Positions 37,311-50,767 of a DNA stretch of 64,000 nt are shown here, one piece after another. The stretch lies in assembly GCA_013398275.1 (NCBI GenBank), contig VZSE01014410.1:419668-483667 (forward strand), read 5' to 3'. Numbering within the stretch: the stretch's first letter is position 1; each line of letters starts with the position of its first letter. The notes beneath the pieces were generated by a model, which saw nothing but the letters and a program-made list of their open reading frames with translations, was not told where the DNA came from and ran no database searches. The stretch is from Promerops cafer (taxonomy: Eukaryota > Chordata > Aves > Passeriformes > Nectariniidae). The position numbers and the translations under genes are program-made.

Positions 37311-37354
37311 TTATAGTGCATTTTATATATTTATAGTACATTTTATATATTTAT
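37311..37354. repeat. 20-bp tandem repeat, 2.2 copies
   Basis: Units 37311-37330 (ttatagtgcattttatatat) and 37331-37350 differ by a single G/A change, and a third partial copy (ttat) follows. It is a recent local duplication in AT-rich sequence. Confidence 0.92.
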
Positions 37355-37870
37355 CATGCTTCATCCCAGGGGAGCCTCAAGTGCTCTCTCTGAAAAGATT
37401 TATTTTAAGGTTATTTTGGTTTTGTCCCACACCTGGAGAACTCTCATTTTCTTTAGAGCACAGACCTGCAGTTCTGCAGGGCAACGTATGGTGTAGTGAG
37501 AATGTGAACAGCAGGGTGAGGTCAGGTGATAAAGAGGTCACCTTGGTCTGTGTCCCCTGGGAGATCCCCACGGTGATACAGGACTGTTGGAAGCATTGCT
37601 GTTGGAGGTGGTGTTGGATTTGAGACAGAGATCACTTGGATAACCCAAACAGTCTTGGCAGAGTGTGAAGGACTGTGGAGCACTGAAGGTGCTGTTAGGG
37701 AATGAAGAGCACTGAGGTTGGCTGCTGTAACTCAGCAGGCATCCAGAAGACTCTGGAAGTGCGGGAGTGTGTTTGCAGTGGTGGGAATGTTGGGGTCCTG
37801 GACCAGTCCATGCAATTGTTTTGCTTCTCTAATGTCTTATCTGGAGTTTCAGGAGACTTTTCCTCCAAAC

Positions 37871-38030
37871 CAGTGCTTCTCAAACCTTTTGGGCTGTGTA
37901 CCAGACCGCTCTGCATCCTTACAATCAAATTTGTATAGTGATTTATTACCACTATAAAAGTAGCATTGCTACATGGCTGGCTGGAAAGAACATGCTGTTA
38001 CATTGTGGGCCACAATTTTGGAAACCACAG
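37871..38030. mobile_element. Non-autonomous hAT-like DNA element (about 160 bp)
   Basis: The left end 'cagtgcttctcaaacctttt' then gggctgtgtacc matches hAT/Charlie-type termini (CAGTGGTTCTCAAAC...). The right end 'gggccacaattttggaaacc' then acag reads in reverse as a similar diverged terminus. No clear 8-bp target duplication survives and there is no transposase ORF, so this is an old internally deleted copy. Confidence 0.55.
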
Positions 38031-39120
38031 CCATGGCAGAAGCAAGAACAGGTCAGCAGGGCTGCAGTGATTCCCATGTAAAGACCCACATGCACCTGAG
38101 GAGGAGTGACTCATTCACAGACACTTGTACCTGGCTTTGAAAATTAATTCCAGGGCATCACTTACGTAAAAAGTGAACATTCTTCATGGTGTTGGGTAGT
38201 GTTAGCAGCCTGCAGAACTAGATTCCAATTAACACAAGTAAGCCTGACTTGCATGAATGGTGTATTGTTGTATCAATCTCCCAATGCTCTCCCCTTGCCC
38301 CCAGCACATGCACATATTTGGGGATGTTTCCTGTATGCTGATGTAAGATTATAGAGAAAAGACCCATTTCCTGCTTAAATTATGTGGGGAGCCTAGTTTT
38401 GGAGAGAAAATATTACTGATCATAATCCATTACTTACCCTAATTCACTGTACATTTACAGTTATGTAAATGTATATAAACATTTTTTGCTAAAACTCTCT
38501 TCAGTTGTTTTCAAGGTAGTCAGGTGACTGTGGAAGGCTCAGGTTTTTAAATCACAGGTGAAAAACAAACAGTTCTTTGATGGGATGAGTAGTAGGAGGA
38601 GGGGTTCACACACATTCTTGTGGTGTTTGCTCCTGCAAGCACGGAAGTGCTTTGGTTTTCAGTGGAAAGGATATTTCCAGGGAAAGTTCAGTTCTGATGT
38701 CTTTTATTCCCCCTCTCAGTTATACATTAGGTTATTAGTAATTAAATATTTGAACAATTTTAACCATTTGCTCCTTCCAACCTTTTCATCCACTAATGTT
38801 TACAGAAGACTTACTTCACATATTTTTCTACTGCATCATTCTCCTTGTTCTTTGTAGGTGAGCTAAACTGGAGATGAGGCACCTCTAATTTATTTCCTTG
38901 TGGGGCAATGGTGTTGAAGTGAGAACATGAATTGTAATACACCTTTCCTTTCAATACAACCTTTCAAAGAGTTGCCCTAAAGAGCTAAGGAGTTACAATA
39001 ACTTGCTTATTTGGAACTTTAAATGGATGTTTACAATAAATTACTATTGGGGTGGACTTGGAAGTGAATTAGGGAGGCAGTACAGATAAAACAGTTTGAG
39101 CTTTGATTTCTTTATTGTAA

Positions 39121-39147
39121 ATTCTATGAATTTACAATTCATAGAAT
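39121..39147. repeat. Perfect 10-bp inverted repeat at a CR1 3' end
   Basis: Arms 39121-39130 (attctatgaa) and 39138-39147 (ttcatagaat) are exact reverse complements around a 7-nt loop. The right arm is part of the CR1 terminus. Confidence 0.9.
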
Positions 39148-39275
39148 CACAGAGAGTTCTGAGTTGGCAGGGACCCACACGGATCATGAAGTCCAGCTCC
39201 TGGCCCTGCACAGGACACCCCAACAATCCCACTCTGTGTCTGAGATCATTCCACTGACAGTGGTGGCCAAGGTGC
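39136..39275 (-). mobile_element. CR1 LINE 3' tail
   Basis: Inverse CR1 tail: 'ttcatagaatcacagagagt', 'gagttggcagggacccacac', 'ggatcatgaagtccagctcc', 'ggccctgcacaggacacccc' and 'aacaatcccactctgtgtct'. It belongs to the same subfamily as the sense copy at 24.4 kb. Confidence 0.92.
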
Positions 39276-42200
39276 TCTCTTCTCTGTGTCATTTGCCTGT
39301 TGCCTTCCTTGTCTGGATCATCAGTTTGTGGAGGCAGGATGATCCCCTGTCAGCCTCTGATGAATGCCTGTTAAAACTGACCTTGCTAAGAGTTACACAG
39401 TGAAATTTTCAGCAGAGGATTTGTCTGTCTGGGGTTGGGTTGGACTTGTTTTTTTTTCCTTGAAGGATGTTTGAAATACGCTTTGAATTCTTTGTTTTTA
39501 ATTCTGCCTTATTCACATTTACTGGATTTTTCCTTGGCTCTGCCTCACCCTGGGATGTGAGTGGTCCTGGTCACCTCAGCAATTGATGGTATCAGTTGTC
39601 AGCACTATGTTTGTGTCTTCAGCATCCTGTGGTTTTGTCCAACCTACCTGGCAGTATAAATAATAAAATTGTCTTAGTGCCCTTGGCCACACCTCTTGAG
39701 CACTAGAAATCATTGACAAAGTCTGATAAAGAAAGAGAGCCTGTTCATGAGAGCCTTTGTGATAGAATGAGTCATGTTAAGAAAGATGGGTGAGTTAAAG
39801 AACAACTTTAGCACCAATTAAAAAAAGGAAAGAAGAAAAAGAAAAAGTAAGGCTTTACTCAGTTCCATTCAGTTTAAGCATATGGGCTCTTTTGAAAAGC
39901 AGCCTTCCATTTTACAGGTGTAGTTTAGGATATATAAATGCTTAACTTACTAATTGTGCCCGCAAATCAAAGTGAAGTGGCACTAATTCCACCTGAAAAA
40001 TTGTTCCCAGGGTAAATTAAAAGCTCAAAATTAGTGAAGAATCTTTTAAAAGCCTGATACTAAAAATAGATATTAGTTCAGAAGGGCTGATGTAAACAGC
40101 TCTTATGGTGAGAACCACACAATAGATAAATCCATCTCCTTTGTCTGTCGTCTTAAAAGTAAAATTACAGAACAGGAGCATGAAAATGTCCCATAATTTT
40201 TGTTGGTTTAGTTCTTGCTACCCCCTGCTTTATTTTTCAGTTGGCATCTCCCAGCATCACATTGCTGCCCACGATGTCCCTGGGCAGGGAGCACCACTGA
40301 GGTACCACTGTTGTTACAGCTCAGGGAGCTGAGACTGCCTCAGCTCTGTGGCTGAGTCCCGTGGGCCTGGAAAGGGGGTCTGTCTCTAAGGGTTACTGGG
40401 TTGCACTTCGTAGAAAATTCTTACATTCTTATAAAAGTGTAGGTGGATTCATTCCTGCTTTACCCACCCAGAGCCCTCAGTTACTTCCAGCTTTTGGCTG
40501 ATGTAGCAGTCATGCTGCCTGCCAACTGCTTTGAAACCCATGGATGTGATAATGGGGAAAATTATTAGCAAGTGTGACAGCAAATATGTCATATTGAGGG
40601 GGAGGGTGGCAAAACAAAGAGAAAATATTAAAAGAAAATATGTCTGGGGAAAAAAAAATGTGAAGAGAGCAAACATTTTCCTGAAAAGCAAATTGTCCGA
40701 AGTTGTCCTTGTTCTCATAGAGGATGTTTTATGGCAGAAGAGGTATAATATAGGATATTATACAATGGATATTGAATCTTCACTAAAAGCTCCCCAGTGA
40801 GATATTCCTACCAGCTGCTAATGTTACACCTTCCAGAGACTTGCACAATATATGACACTCTGAACAGAGAAAATATTTGCATTGGATATAAAAGATGTGT
40901 TAATTTTCCTTGTTTGCACTTACTGAACTTATTCTTTCTGGATTCATAATCCAGAAACTGGTTTCTTTTGTAGTCACCAGACAAATAAACTTCTGGCAGC
41001 ACCATGCCAAGTGTTCCCCAAGGTTCAGTTCCAGCAGAATAGGACTGATAGCAGAGCTCAGCTGGCACCTCGGGGCATTTCTGGTCTCCTGGGAGGGGAG
41101 TGGAACACAAACCAACCCCAGATGGGCCACTGGTCACTCATCAGGCTCACCTTCTACATTTTTAGACCTAATTGAAATGAGCTTCTTTAATACCTTGACA
41201 ATCCCTGGATTTACCAAATATTGCCTTTCCTTTTTTCCATTAATGTAATTGATGATGCATGAAGGAATTGCATTTGCAAACCTTGCGCATTGCAGTATTT
41301 GTTTCAGGATGTTTTCTTCCAGTGGTACTTGTTCTCCCAGGAAGATACTGGTCCAAAGAAATTTAAGCTGAAGGGTTATTTAAAACAGGGTCCAGTCACA
41401 CTCCATGACTATTGAAACTGTGATTAACCCTGGAGTCTTCTACAGATATCATGTTCTTTTATCCATAGGAGCAAGTTCAGTTGCAAAGTTCACTCCTGGA
41501 ACTGCAGCTCAGCTTGGCATTAGAGTATTTTTGCAAGTCAGGAATGACACATGGGTGATAATCTTAGAAATAACAACTGTAAAACAGAGATGCTATAAGA
41601 CACACAGAGATTCATTCTCCAGTGTGGCTGTGATCCTTTTCCAAACCATGGCAAGTTAAACACTGGGATATGCCAGTATTTCAACAATTCCCTTAAACTA
41701 ATTTGTCCCTTTTTGAAGGCCCTCCAGCCACTGTGAAACACTTGCTCTTTGTCTAAATTGCCATTTATAACAGCAAGAGGCAGGAGCTTTTCTAAATACT
41801 GCACACAACATTGAATTGGCAAATAATTCTGTTGAATAGCACTTATGGTGTGAGAGGCTTCCCTACGTCCTGTGATGTTTCTTCAGTGTGGGGTGAAGGC
41901 TGCTCGTCACTGTAGGTGTTCATTTCTGGCCTGCTGGTTGTTCAGCTCTTGTCCTAGTCCTCAATATAGAGCTGCAAATCACAGTGAATGGTGATGTTTC
42001 TTTGCATTTACTTTGTGATGCAAAAGCCTTTTGAAATGTTACTGGCAGCTGGAAAAATGGATCAGCCCATGGAAGTGCTGATGGGCATTGTGGGGCACTG
42101 GATAGGAAGTAGAAAATATTTATGGTCTCTGAGCTGTTCTCAGACCACTGGTGCTTGAATGATGGTGAGACTCTCTCTAAATCCTGCTGGACATACAAAA

Positions 42201-42339
42201 CTGTGGAGATTAAGGTATTCTGGGTGTCCTAAGGCCATCTTCAAAATGCCTCTGGCTCGCTCGTGGATCTTGCTACGTGGGGTTTGGTGGTTGTCTGGGA
42301 AGCCTGTTGTATTTTAAAATAAATGTATGTCTTTATTTG

Positions 42340-42395
42340 TGTATCTATATCTAGATAGATAAATCTATACATAGTTTTTTATATCTGTATCTGTG
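42340..42395. repeat. Degenerate ATCT/AGAT low-complexity run
   Basis: Imperfect tatc/tctg/agat units with a small internal palindrome (tatctagata). Probably a decayed tetranucleotide microsatellite. Confidence 0.7.
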
Positions 42396-45300
42396 TTGTA
42401 GTTTAGGTGCCAGACTCTCAGAGGAGAATAGGTTGAGTTACCTGGTGTGCTTTAACACAGAAGAATGCAGCTTGACAACTGCTGAGAGGCTGGAGCCTTG
42501 TTTTCTGCCAAAGGTAGATCTTGCTGTCTGGTGGCTCAGACTCCTCCCTAACCCTCACAGTGCTGTTAATCAGACTAGGAAGTGGTTCAGCATTTTATTA
42601 CCTGTCTCTTGCAGCTGGTGGTGATTGTTTGTGTTCGAGCACACGGCTTCTGTGGCTGTGTGAGTTTAATGATGGGTAATAAATGAGAATCAGCTCAGGG
42701 GTCAGGGTAAGTGAGAGCAAATGGTTCCTTCCTTGCCTTTTAGAGGATTTGTGATTCATAATGAAACCAGACAGCGAGTACATTTACACACAAACCACAC
42801 TTTGGGCCAATATGTCTGGTCCAGACCAGCTAGCCCCAGCCCCTGCTGCACTTGCATCGTCTCATGTACACCCTCCACTTCCTTCTCACAGGAGAAGTTT
42901 CAAAAATTATTATTTTTAATTTGCTTGTCCTCAAAAATAAGAGGGGGTTAATGTAAAATCACATAACATAATGAATGTCGTTCCATTAAAAGGATGCGGG
43001 GTGTATGTTTTTGTGATTTTTTTCCTTCACAATGCAGAAACCATCAGTAGGGGTCAGTTTGCTGGAAAGCATTCCAAAAACTTACCAAGGAAGAGTGGAA
43101 AGCTTGTGGAAATGAATGTCACGAGGAATATTGTCAGGACCTGAGCTTAAAAGATCAGATCTTTATGGGGATAACATTATAATTCCTGAGAGGGCTGAAG
43201 CCAGCCTCTGAGTGGTTCAGCTGCCTGTGTAAGAATTCTGTGTACTTTCCTCGGAAGGATCTGTTTGCTGTCCCTGTCACAGACAGGATGCAAGACTGCA
43301 TGGTTTTCTGATCTGTTGTCATTGTTCTTGTGCTCTTATGGAGTGGTCTCCTGAGGTTACATGGAAGATATTTTACTGGGGGGCTTATTTATTCACTGGC
43401 AATGCCTGAGGCAGAAAAATGGACATGGCTGTTAGGGAGAAACTGAGATTCCACAGTGAGATGATTTTTTTTTCTCTTTCTGTGTTGGTGCTTTGAATTG
43501 AAACCCAGTCAGCCCTACAGAAATTTCCCCTGTAAAGTTAGTGTGGTTTTGGGCCAGTCCCTAATGGGTGGTAGCTTATATAGAGAGCTGTCATTGCACA
43601 AGACACTTTGCATTTTACAGGCAACCCAGAAAAAAGTAGGTAATTGAGCAGGACAAAATACTGAAATTCCCTCTGAGACCAGCAAACAGCTCTTTAGAAA
43701 TCAGGATTGGCTGGCCAGTGTTATGAAATGTGTGTATTTCCTCTGCAAATAAAGGTGAAGCTATCAATAGCACTAACAGCCCAGGGAGGAGGGAAATCTT
43801 TGAGGAAAGTAAGACAATTCTGGGTTGTTGGATTAGCATCAAACCAAAGCAATTACCCACAATGGCTTTTACATCCATGTCTTCTGTGAATTTTAGCATA
43901 CTCCCATTCCACAGTGATTTCTATTCCTAAAAAAAGGAAATTAGCATAAGGCTGCAGATGGCAGGATTTTAAGAGCAGTACCCCTTGCTGGCACTGCTTG
44001 CATCTTAGAGCAAGTGAATAAAACTCAGATATTTTAGATGTCCTCTTGAAGTTTTCATGATGAGAAATAATGTATTTTTATCCCTTAGAATTCAGTTTAA
44101 TTTGACAAATGTTTGCCTTCCTCCACATATCTAGAGGCAGGCAGTGTGAGACCAGGGTGAAATCAGTGTGTTTAGAAATTCAGAAAGATGTGAACTGACC
44201 CCTGTGAAGGAAGTCAGCTGTAATACAGAGATGAATCTGTATTTTTTCCCTTCAGATTCATTATTTCTGTAGTTATTGAGTTTTACTGATTTTAAAAGAT
44301 GGCATTTTACTGATCTGCTAAAAGCACTCTTGAAGACGTATGGCTTGATCTGGAAAGGGAACAGTTTTGCAAAAAATGGTGTGGAAGGAGTTTGCTACCA
44401 AACTCTGACACCCTTTTATCTGCACAGGCACAAACACACGCTGTGAATGTGATTCCTTGTCCTTCCCTGTCTGGACATCAGTGCTTTGCTCCTGTGCCTT
44501 GGTGATAACACTGAAACAAGATCTGGGGTGCCCTGGATGTCTCTCATTCACCCCAGAGCATTTCCTGCCCATTTGCCTGTGCTTACGTGCTTTCCTGAGC
44601 AATAATGGAGCACATAATCTGCAGAAATGTTTTCAGTTTTAACTTTAAGTAGGACAGCTTTGGTGGGTGCCAATGATAGACATTAAAATTGGGAGCAATG
44701 TCTCATTTCATCCCTGTGTCCTACCAGATTAGATGCTGTCCCGAGGCTGTTGGTGCTGTGCTGGTTGACAGCCAATTCCATCATTAAAATGCAACTATGG
44801 CCATTTTACCTTCCAAAGAGGGAGCATGTGTTTTGCCAAGCCCACTATAGATGGTAAAACAGCTCCCTAAAGAACTGTAAAAATAATTAAAAAGAAATCA
44901 GTCAGTCCAACTGTCAGCCTGGGGAGAGTGTCAGCAAAGAGCTGTGTCCCCCTCCCCATTCCCAAAGCAGAGCCGTGTGGATCTCAAGGCTTTGATGTGG
45001 CTTTTCCTCACTACTCTCAGCATTTGCTTGGCTCCCAGCACTGTAGCCATCAGGACTGGTAGCTCCAAAATCCCCCTGGGCTTGTGGCCCTGGTGGAAGG
45101 CAATGGCTGAGAGTCTCTTTCTGGCCAAGACTGCTGGCAAAACCAGCATCCCTGCCCCAGCCTTCCCCAAATCCCTCCGTGATGGACCAGCGAGCGAGCG
45201 GTCCTGTGCCCCAGCTGTGTGTGGCATGACTGGGAAGGGAATGTTTGGTTACTGCAGAGTTTCTAACTCTTTGTAAATGCAACCAGCAGATATTGAGAGC

Positions 45301-46794
45301 TGTGTGTAGAGGTCAGCATGGCATTCCAACTGCAGAATAGTCATTTATTTAGGATTTTCATTTTAAAAACAAACCCAAACAAACCTTAAGTCTGAAAGAT
45401 ATGGGATGAGAATCATATCAGATGATCTCCCTCAGTAAGTTGTCACAAATACATGAGGAGCTTTTGATTCCACTCTAAAGAAAAGGGGAAGCACTTCCTA
45501 GTGCCTTGTTTTCCTTTTCTTTTTCCATAGGAAACTGCTGTTGTTGGTAAATAACATTTAGCAAGGAATTTATTAGTAATACCCAGTACAAGCGTCTCCT
45601 CTCTATCCTGTTCACTATTGCTGCAGGAAGTAGGTTTTGAGATTGAGACAGAATAATTCCTATTGCATTCTAAATAATTATTTGAAATTAAAATGTTAGC
45701 TGAAGAAGGATGCAGGATTAGTAGTGCTGTTGTAAATAAGGATGGCAAAGCTCATTTTTGGTTGAAAACAGTCTTCTCTTTCTATCTCAAATTAGGAACC
45801 AGGAACATTATTTCTCTTTATACCAGATACAAATGAAGCATCATTCTATTATGAGAATAACCGATTTAAAGTGTTTTATTGCTAGTTAAATCTAATTCAT
45901 GGTACTCAGTGCAGATTTCAAGGATCAAGGGATTTAGATTATCCTGCATTACCAGCTTTAGGCTGTCATTTCTTGGTGTGTTTAAGTGCCTGCTGTGCTT
46001 GACAAGGCTTTGAGGATGAAGGTGCACATCCCTGTCCCTGCCCCAAGGGACTCGGTGTAGTTCTAGCCACCAGCTCGTGCTGCCTCTCTTGGATCAGGGA
46101 GCTTGCCAGAAAAGAGACAAGATTAGTTTTCAGCCCTCAGCAGGCCCCAGATTTTGCTCTCCAGATGGTCACACGAGCTCTGTACTGGCACAAGGGAAAC
46201 TCTGACGGGTTCCTTGAGGAGATCTCACCTTTGCTTCCGAAGGCTCCTGCGGATGTGGCTCTGTGCGTGGGCCTAGAGTCATAATTGCAATGGGAAAAGA
46301 AAGAGCTCTTTAAGTAGAGGAAGGGAACAGAACAAAATAAAGCTCCTTTGGGGTTTGTGGTTATTTAAATGCTTTTTTAAGACACCTTTCTCTGGCTGTG
46401 AGCCCTGAGTATAGGTGTTTCATCCTCAAATAGGAGCAGCCTATTCCCAGCTGGAGGGTTATTTGTGACTGCAGATCTCAGAGGGATGGCAAATGGGTTG
46501 AACATCCTGGAAAACTGCATGGAAAGGGAAAGGCAAAACTGCTATTTGTTCAGATGCAGACTTCCATGAGTGCTGGGAGTGATTGCTGCCTGTGTCTGTA
46601 ACAGCAGCCAAGACTGGTTCCGGTATATTTTAGTCGCATCGTAGCTGTGTCACTCACGATGCTGCAGTGCTGCACAGCTATTGACCAGTCTCTGCACCTC
46701 TGGGATTTCATGTCTAATTCAGGATTGACCAGAATGGATACAAATCCATCCTAATTGGCTAACTAAGTTAATGAACTTTCCCTGCAACTGATTG

Positions 46795-46872
46795 CGCAAC
46801 GGCGAACCGACCGTGTCACGCACAGAGTGAGCAGCGCGGGCGGGCAGGGCTGACACGTCCTGCTGCACCCCG
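46795..46872. promoter_or_regulatory. Compact CpG cluster
   Basis: Eleven CpG dinucleotides fall within 78 bp of otherwise CpG-poor intron. The cluster includes a GC-box-like 'gcgcgggcggg' (46834-46844) and 'tgacacgtcc' (46851-46860, CRE/E-box-like). An inverted CCAAT box (attgg) lies about 40 bp upstream near 46754, and an 81-codon ORF of unknown character starts 42 bp downstream at 46914. Together this could be an enhancer or a weak internal promoter; that function is inference. Confidence 0.4.
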
Positions 46873-49504
46873 TAACCAGAAAGTCCTCAAACACTCAGAG
46901 CTGCTTCAGTCAAATGGAGGAGAAACTGCAAAGCTCTGACTGGGAACTTCATAACTGCACCTTGTGTATGTACAGGGTCAAAGTAACTAGTGCTTTTAGA
47001 AATGTAACTGTGAGCCACATTCCAGCTTTTAGAAATAATTTAGGTGCAGCTCAGGGATATGTCAATAAGTTATTACCTGATCAAGCTGGTGGAAATGATG
47101 CAGATGCAGTTTTGTCCTCCTACCTTTCTTTTGGTTTTTTCAGAATACTGTGGGAATAGTTGTAATTTCCAGACCACACATCCTTTTGGTGTATTAGCCA
47201 GTCTTCGGCTGTGATCACATATATAGGGAAGAAAAAGATGAACAGGACAAGATTATGGTGGTAGTTCCTGGGTATACCAAATCAACTGGCTAGCTGAGGA
47301 CGTCCTGAACAAGAGGAGCTACTTTTAGCAGCCTTTCAATTTGTATTCCTACAGGGTTTTGTCCAATCCTGTTTGGTAAAAACATAAACTCTTAGCTCCT
47401 GGGGTATCCTGTGATAAAATTCCAGTGTTTATTTAAGTTTTGTGAATGAAAGGTCTCCTTTGATTTGCGTTTTTCAGCTGCCAGTCCTATTTGATGCCAC
47501 CTGGCCGGTCAGTCTTTTAAGAGAGGAGGTGATTCAGTTTTCCCCCTTTCCTTGCCACTCATGGTGTTAGATCTCCTCCATATCCCACACTGCTTGTTCC
47601 TTTTCCAGATGTTTAATGCTTTACTGTAAAAGGACTTGTTTTGTCCTTTTGGCAATTCTTCTTGTTGCCCACTGTGCCTTTCCTAGTAATAACCTTTAAT
47701 GTTACAGGGATGCAGTAAACTTACTAGTACAGAAGTATTTTTATTGGCAAAGAGGTTCTGATCTCTGCTGCCATTAGAAGTCATGAGCAGTTCTAGCTAA
47801 ACAAAATTCTCAGCTGTAATGCCCACTGAATCAAGCAGTCCTTCCATCAGCTTTGGTCAGGAGTCTAAATGAAACCACACTGAAAGCATTTTGCAGGAAA
47901 ACAACTCAAAGTGGAAGTGGCTGTAAAACAGAATTGGCCTTGGCTTATTTAATCCATCACTTCTGAACAGTAAGACATGCAAAAGCAGAGTTTAAACACT
48001 GCCAGAAAAGTGTGTTTTCTGGGCTCTGCTGACAAGTGCCAGCAATCTAATGCTGTCTTAGGCAATAAGCTGCCTGGCTTTGTATGGCACTGCCATGGAA
48101 ACCCAGCTGTGCCACAGCTTCCTGTTCCCTCTTCATGGAATGAACCAGGTTGTGGAACTGGCACCAGTGTGAATATTATTTTTCTAATTGCTGAGGAGAG
48201 GTGATGTCTGCTCCTCCTCAGGTGTTCTCATAGCCACAGACAGCATTCTGCTACTATTATTTCTTTGGAAAAGCTGCTCCTCGGGGCTGGATGGCTGCTG
48301 CTCTCCCAGAGCCAGCTCACTGCAGGGTCACTCAAGCACCAGTTCAGGCACAAGGAAAGTGCTGGACTGGGAGCTGGATACTGGAACCGTTCCTTGGGGT
48401 TGCTGCGTTGTCTTACAGAGCACATCTCTAGGAACACAGCAACGGTTTTATTGATGTTCAGGTTGCCCAAATCCCTTTAAAACAGTGCTAATGTGATCAC
48501 TAATTCCCACAATGAAAAGCAGAAGTAGGAGGTTTCCTCTTTTCTATTTAAATGATGTTGTCTGAGTACAGCTGTTCAAAATTTAGTCTTGTAGAATGTT
48601 AGGTCCTGCTCCAAGTAAATTTGCTGGACATCTAGAGAGATAAAACAGTACAGTAGAATTCTGGCTTTCCCACTGTACACTTAGAAAAAATTTTGAAGTA
48701 CATCAGGATGGAATTGAACCTCAGATGTAGAAAAGGGTTGTGAATTGATAACTGTGAGTAACTATCTGCTTATGACTTCGGCAATATGGAAGATATGAAT
48801 GGCTGAATCTTTAAGTGCAGCTTCAATGGACATAATATAGGAAATTAATTAAAAAGCAGTTAAAAAATTGAGTGCTGGGTTTCTGGATATTCTTATCTTA
48901 TTTTCTGTTTTCAAGGAGTGGATTTCCCAGCAATTCCCACTGAAGCAATTATTCTTGTTAGTTAAGGTGAACAAAGCAAGCTTCAGGATATCCTTTGCTG
49001 GGAACATAGGGGCTAACCCTTGGAAGAATCTGGTTTCTGCAGTGAGGAATGGGGAAGGAATTATCAGTACTGAACTCTTCCAAGCACTGCACCTTGAGTA
49101 TTATTGAGTGAATTGTGAACTTGCCAGGCAAGCTGTGTTCAGGCCTTGTCTGGCTTCTTAAGTGGTGTTTTTGTAACCAGGTTCTGACCCTGTCTCAGCA
49201 AATGGAACCGAGTGGTGGTGTACAGCAGCCTCCTTCTCCATGAGAATGTGTGTGGAAGCTGTGTGTGCACATACTCATCCTAAACATGTTGTTTACATTT
49301 TGTATCAGTTCATGCTAAGGAAAAAACTGGCACCTCATGGCGCAGTGGGATCCCTATGGAGAAGACAAGACTGGAGCTTGAATACTGATGAGTGGCATCT
49401 GCAGTGGGGTAAACACGATCTAGAGTGTCCTTGCAAACAGAAACACACACTGGAAAACACAGACTGTGTGAGTAGTTAGGGCCACACTAACTACTTAAAA
49501 CACT

Positions 49505-50225
49505 TACTCTCCTCTCTTTCCAACTTTTGACCCATTCCCACCTTGTCACCCAGCCCAGAGCACTGAGTGCCACAGCCAGTTGATCCTTGAACATCTACAG
49601 GGATGGGGACTCCTCCATCTCCTCCTCTCCCTTCCAATGCCTGACTGCCCTTTCAGTGGAGAAATTCCTCCTGAAGTCCAGCCTGAGTCTTCCCTGGCAC
49701 AGCCTGGGGCTGTTTCTTCATGTCCTGTCCCTGTTCCCTGGGAGCAGAGTCTGACCACCACTGGCTGTCCCTTCCTGTCAGGGAGTTGTGCAGAGGCACA
49801 AGGTCCCCCCTGAGCCTCCTTTTCTCCAGGCTGAGCCCCTTCCCAGCTCCCTCTGCTGCTTCTTATCATCCCTGTGCTCCAGCCCCCTCCCCAGCTCTGC
49901 TGCTCTCCTCTGGGCATGCTCCAGCCCCTCAATGTTGTTCTTGCAGTGCGGGGCCCAGAACTGGATGCAGCACTCAAGGTGTGTCCTCACCCATGCCCAG
50001 TACAAGGGGACAGTGTCCCTGGTCCTGCTGGCCACACTTTTCCTGACAGGATGCCATTGGTCTCTTGGCCACCTGGGCTCATGTTCAGCCTCTGTTGACC
50101 AACACACCCAGATCCTTTCCCACTGGGCAGCTTTCTGGCCACTCTGTCCCCAGCCTGTGGCACTGCCTTGGGTTGTGACTGAAGTGCAGGACTTTTCACT
50201 TTGCCTTGTTGAACAAGCACAGGGA
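49505..50225 (-). mobile_element. CR1 LINE 3' region, longest copy in the window (about 720 bp)
   Basis: Inverse CR1: 'cacccagcccagagcactga', 'ctacagggatggggactcct', 'cttttctccaggctgagccc', 'cccagctctgctgctctcct', 'cggggcccagaactggatgc', 'agcactcaaggtgtgtcctc' and 'gtgcaggacttttcactttg' to 'ccttgttgaac'. It reaches further into the element than the 17.6-kb copy of the same subfamily. The outermost 3' repeat units are decayed. The 253-codon minus-strand ORF at 49778-50539 lies mostly on it. Confidence 0.93.
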
Positions 50226-50767
50226 CACAATGAGGCATTTATGAAATTCTCCATTTTAATTCCATAAAATTCACAGTCCTGTGGTCTGTTCTGGGAGAAC
50301 ATTCCAGACCACATCCAACCCAAACCTTCGTATACCTTACTCCAATTGATTCTCAAGCATTTTTGGTTTTCTAATGCTCCTGTGTTAGACATTGTCAGTG
50401 TGTGACAGCTTTGTGTGACATATGGAACTGATGGTGTTTCAAAGCTCCTCACACTTGTCAGAAACTTCTTGTCTGCATGAGAGTCTGGAACCCGGTGATC
50501 TGGTGTTTTGCACCCGCAAAGCGCAGTAACACGACCCATCTGTTGGCTGTTGAATTAGCAATGAAGTAAAACAAAGCCTGTGTGCAGAGTGATGGAACAG
50601 GGTGCCTATAGTAAAGTTTGTGACAGGGATGGTTTTCAGGGTGATGTTTTCTAAAATCTATTGGATTGTATTAATTCATCCTCCTTCAAAGGATGAATGT
50701 TTCAAATCACGTTGCTGAGGTTCCCAGGGCCTTGGACTGCCCCACCACTGGGTATCAATTTTACCTT

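Noticed and set aside
37311..37354. Tandem repeat considered as a CRISPR-like array
   Set aside because: Only about two adjacent units, no spacers, AT-rich, in a vertebrate intron.
49778..50539. 253-codon minus-strand ORF, the longest in the window
   Set aside because: About two thirds of it overlies the CR1 LINE 3' region; the frame is a by-product of the repeat and has no reverse-transcriptase motif.
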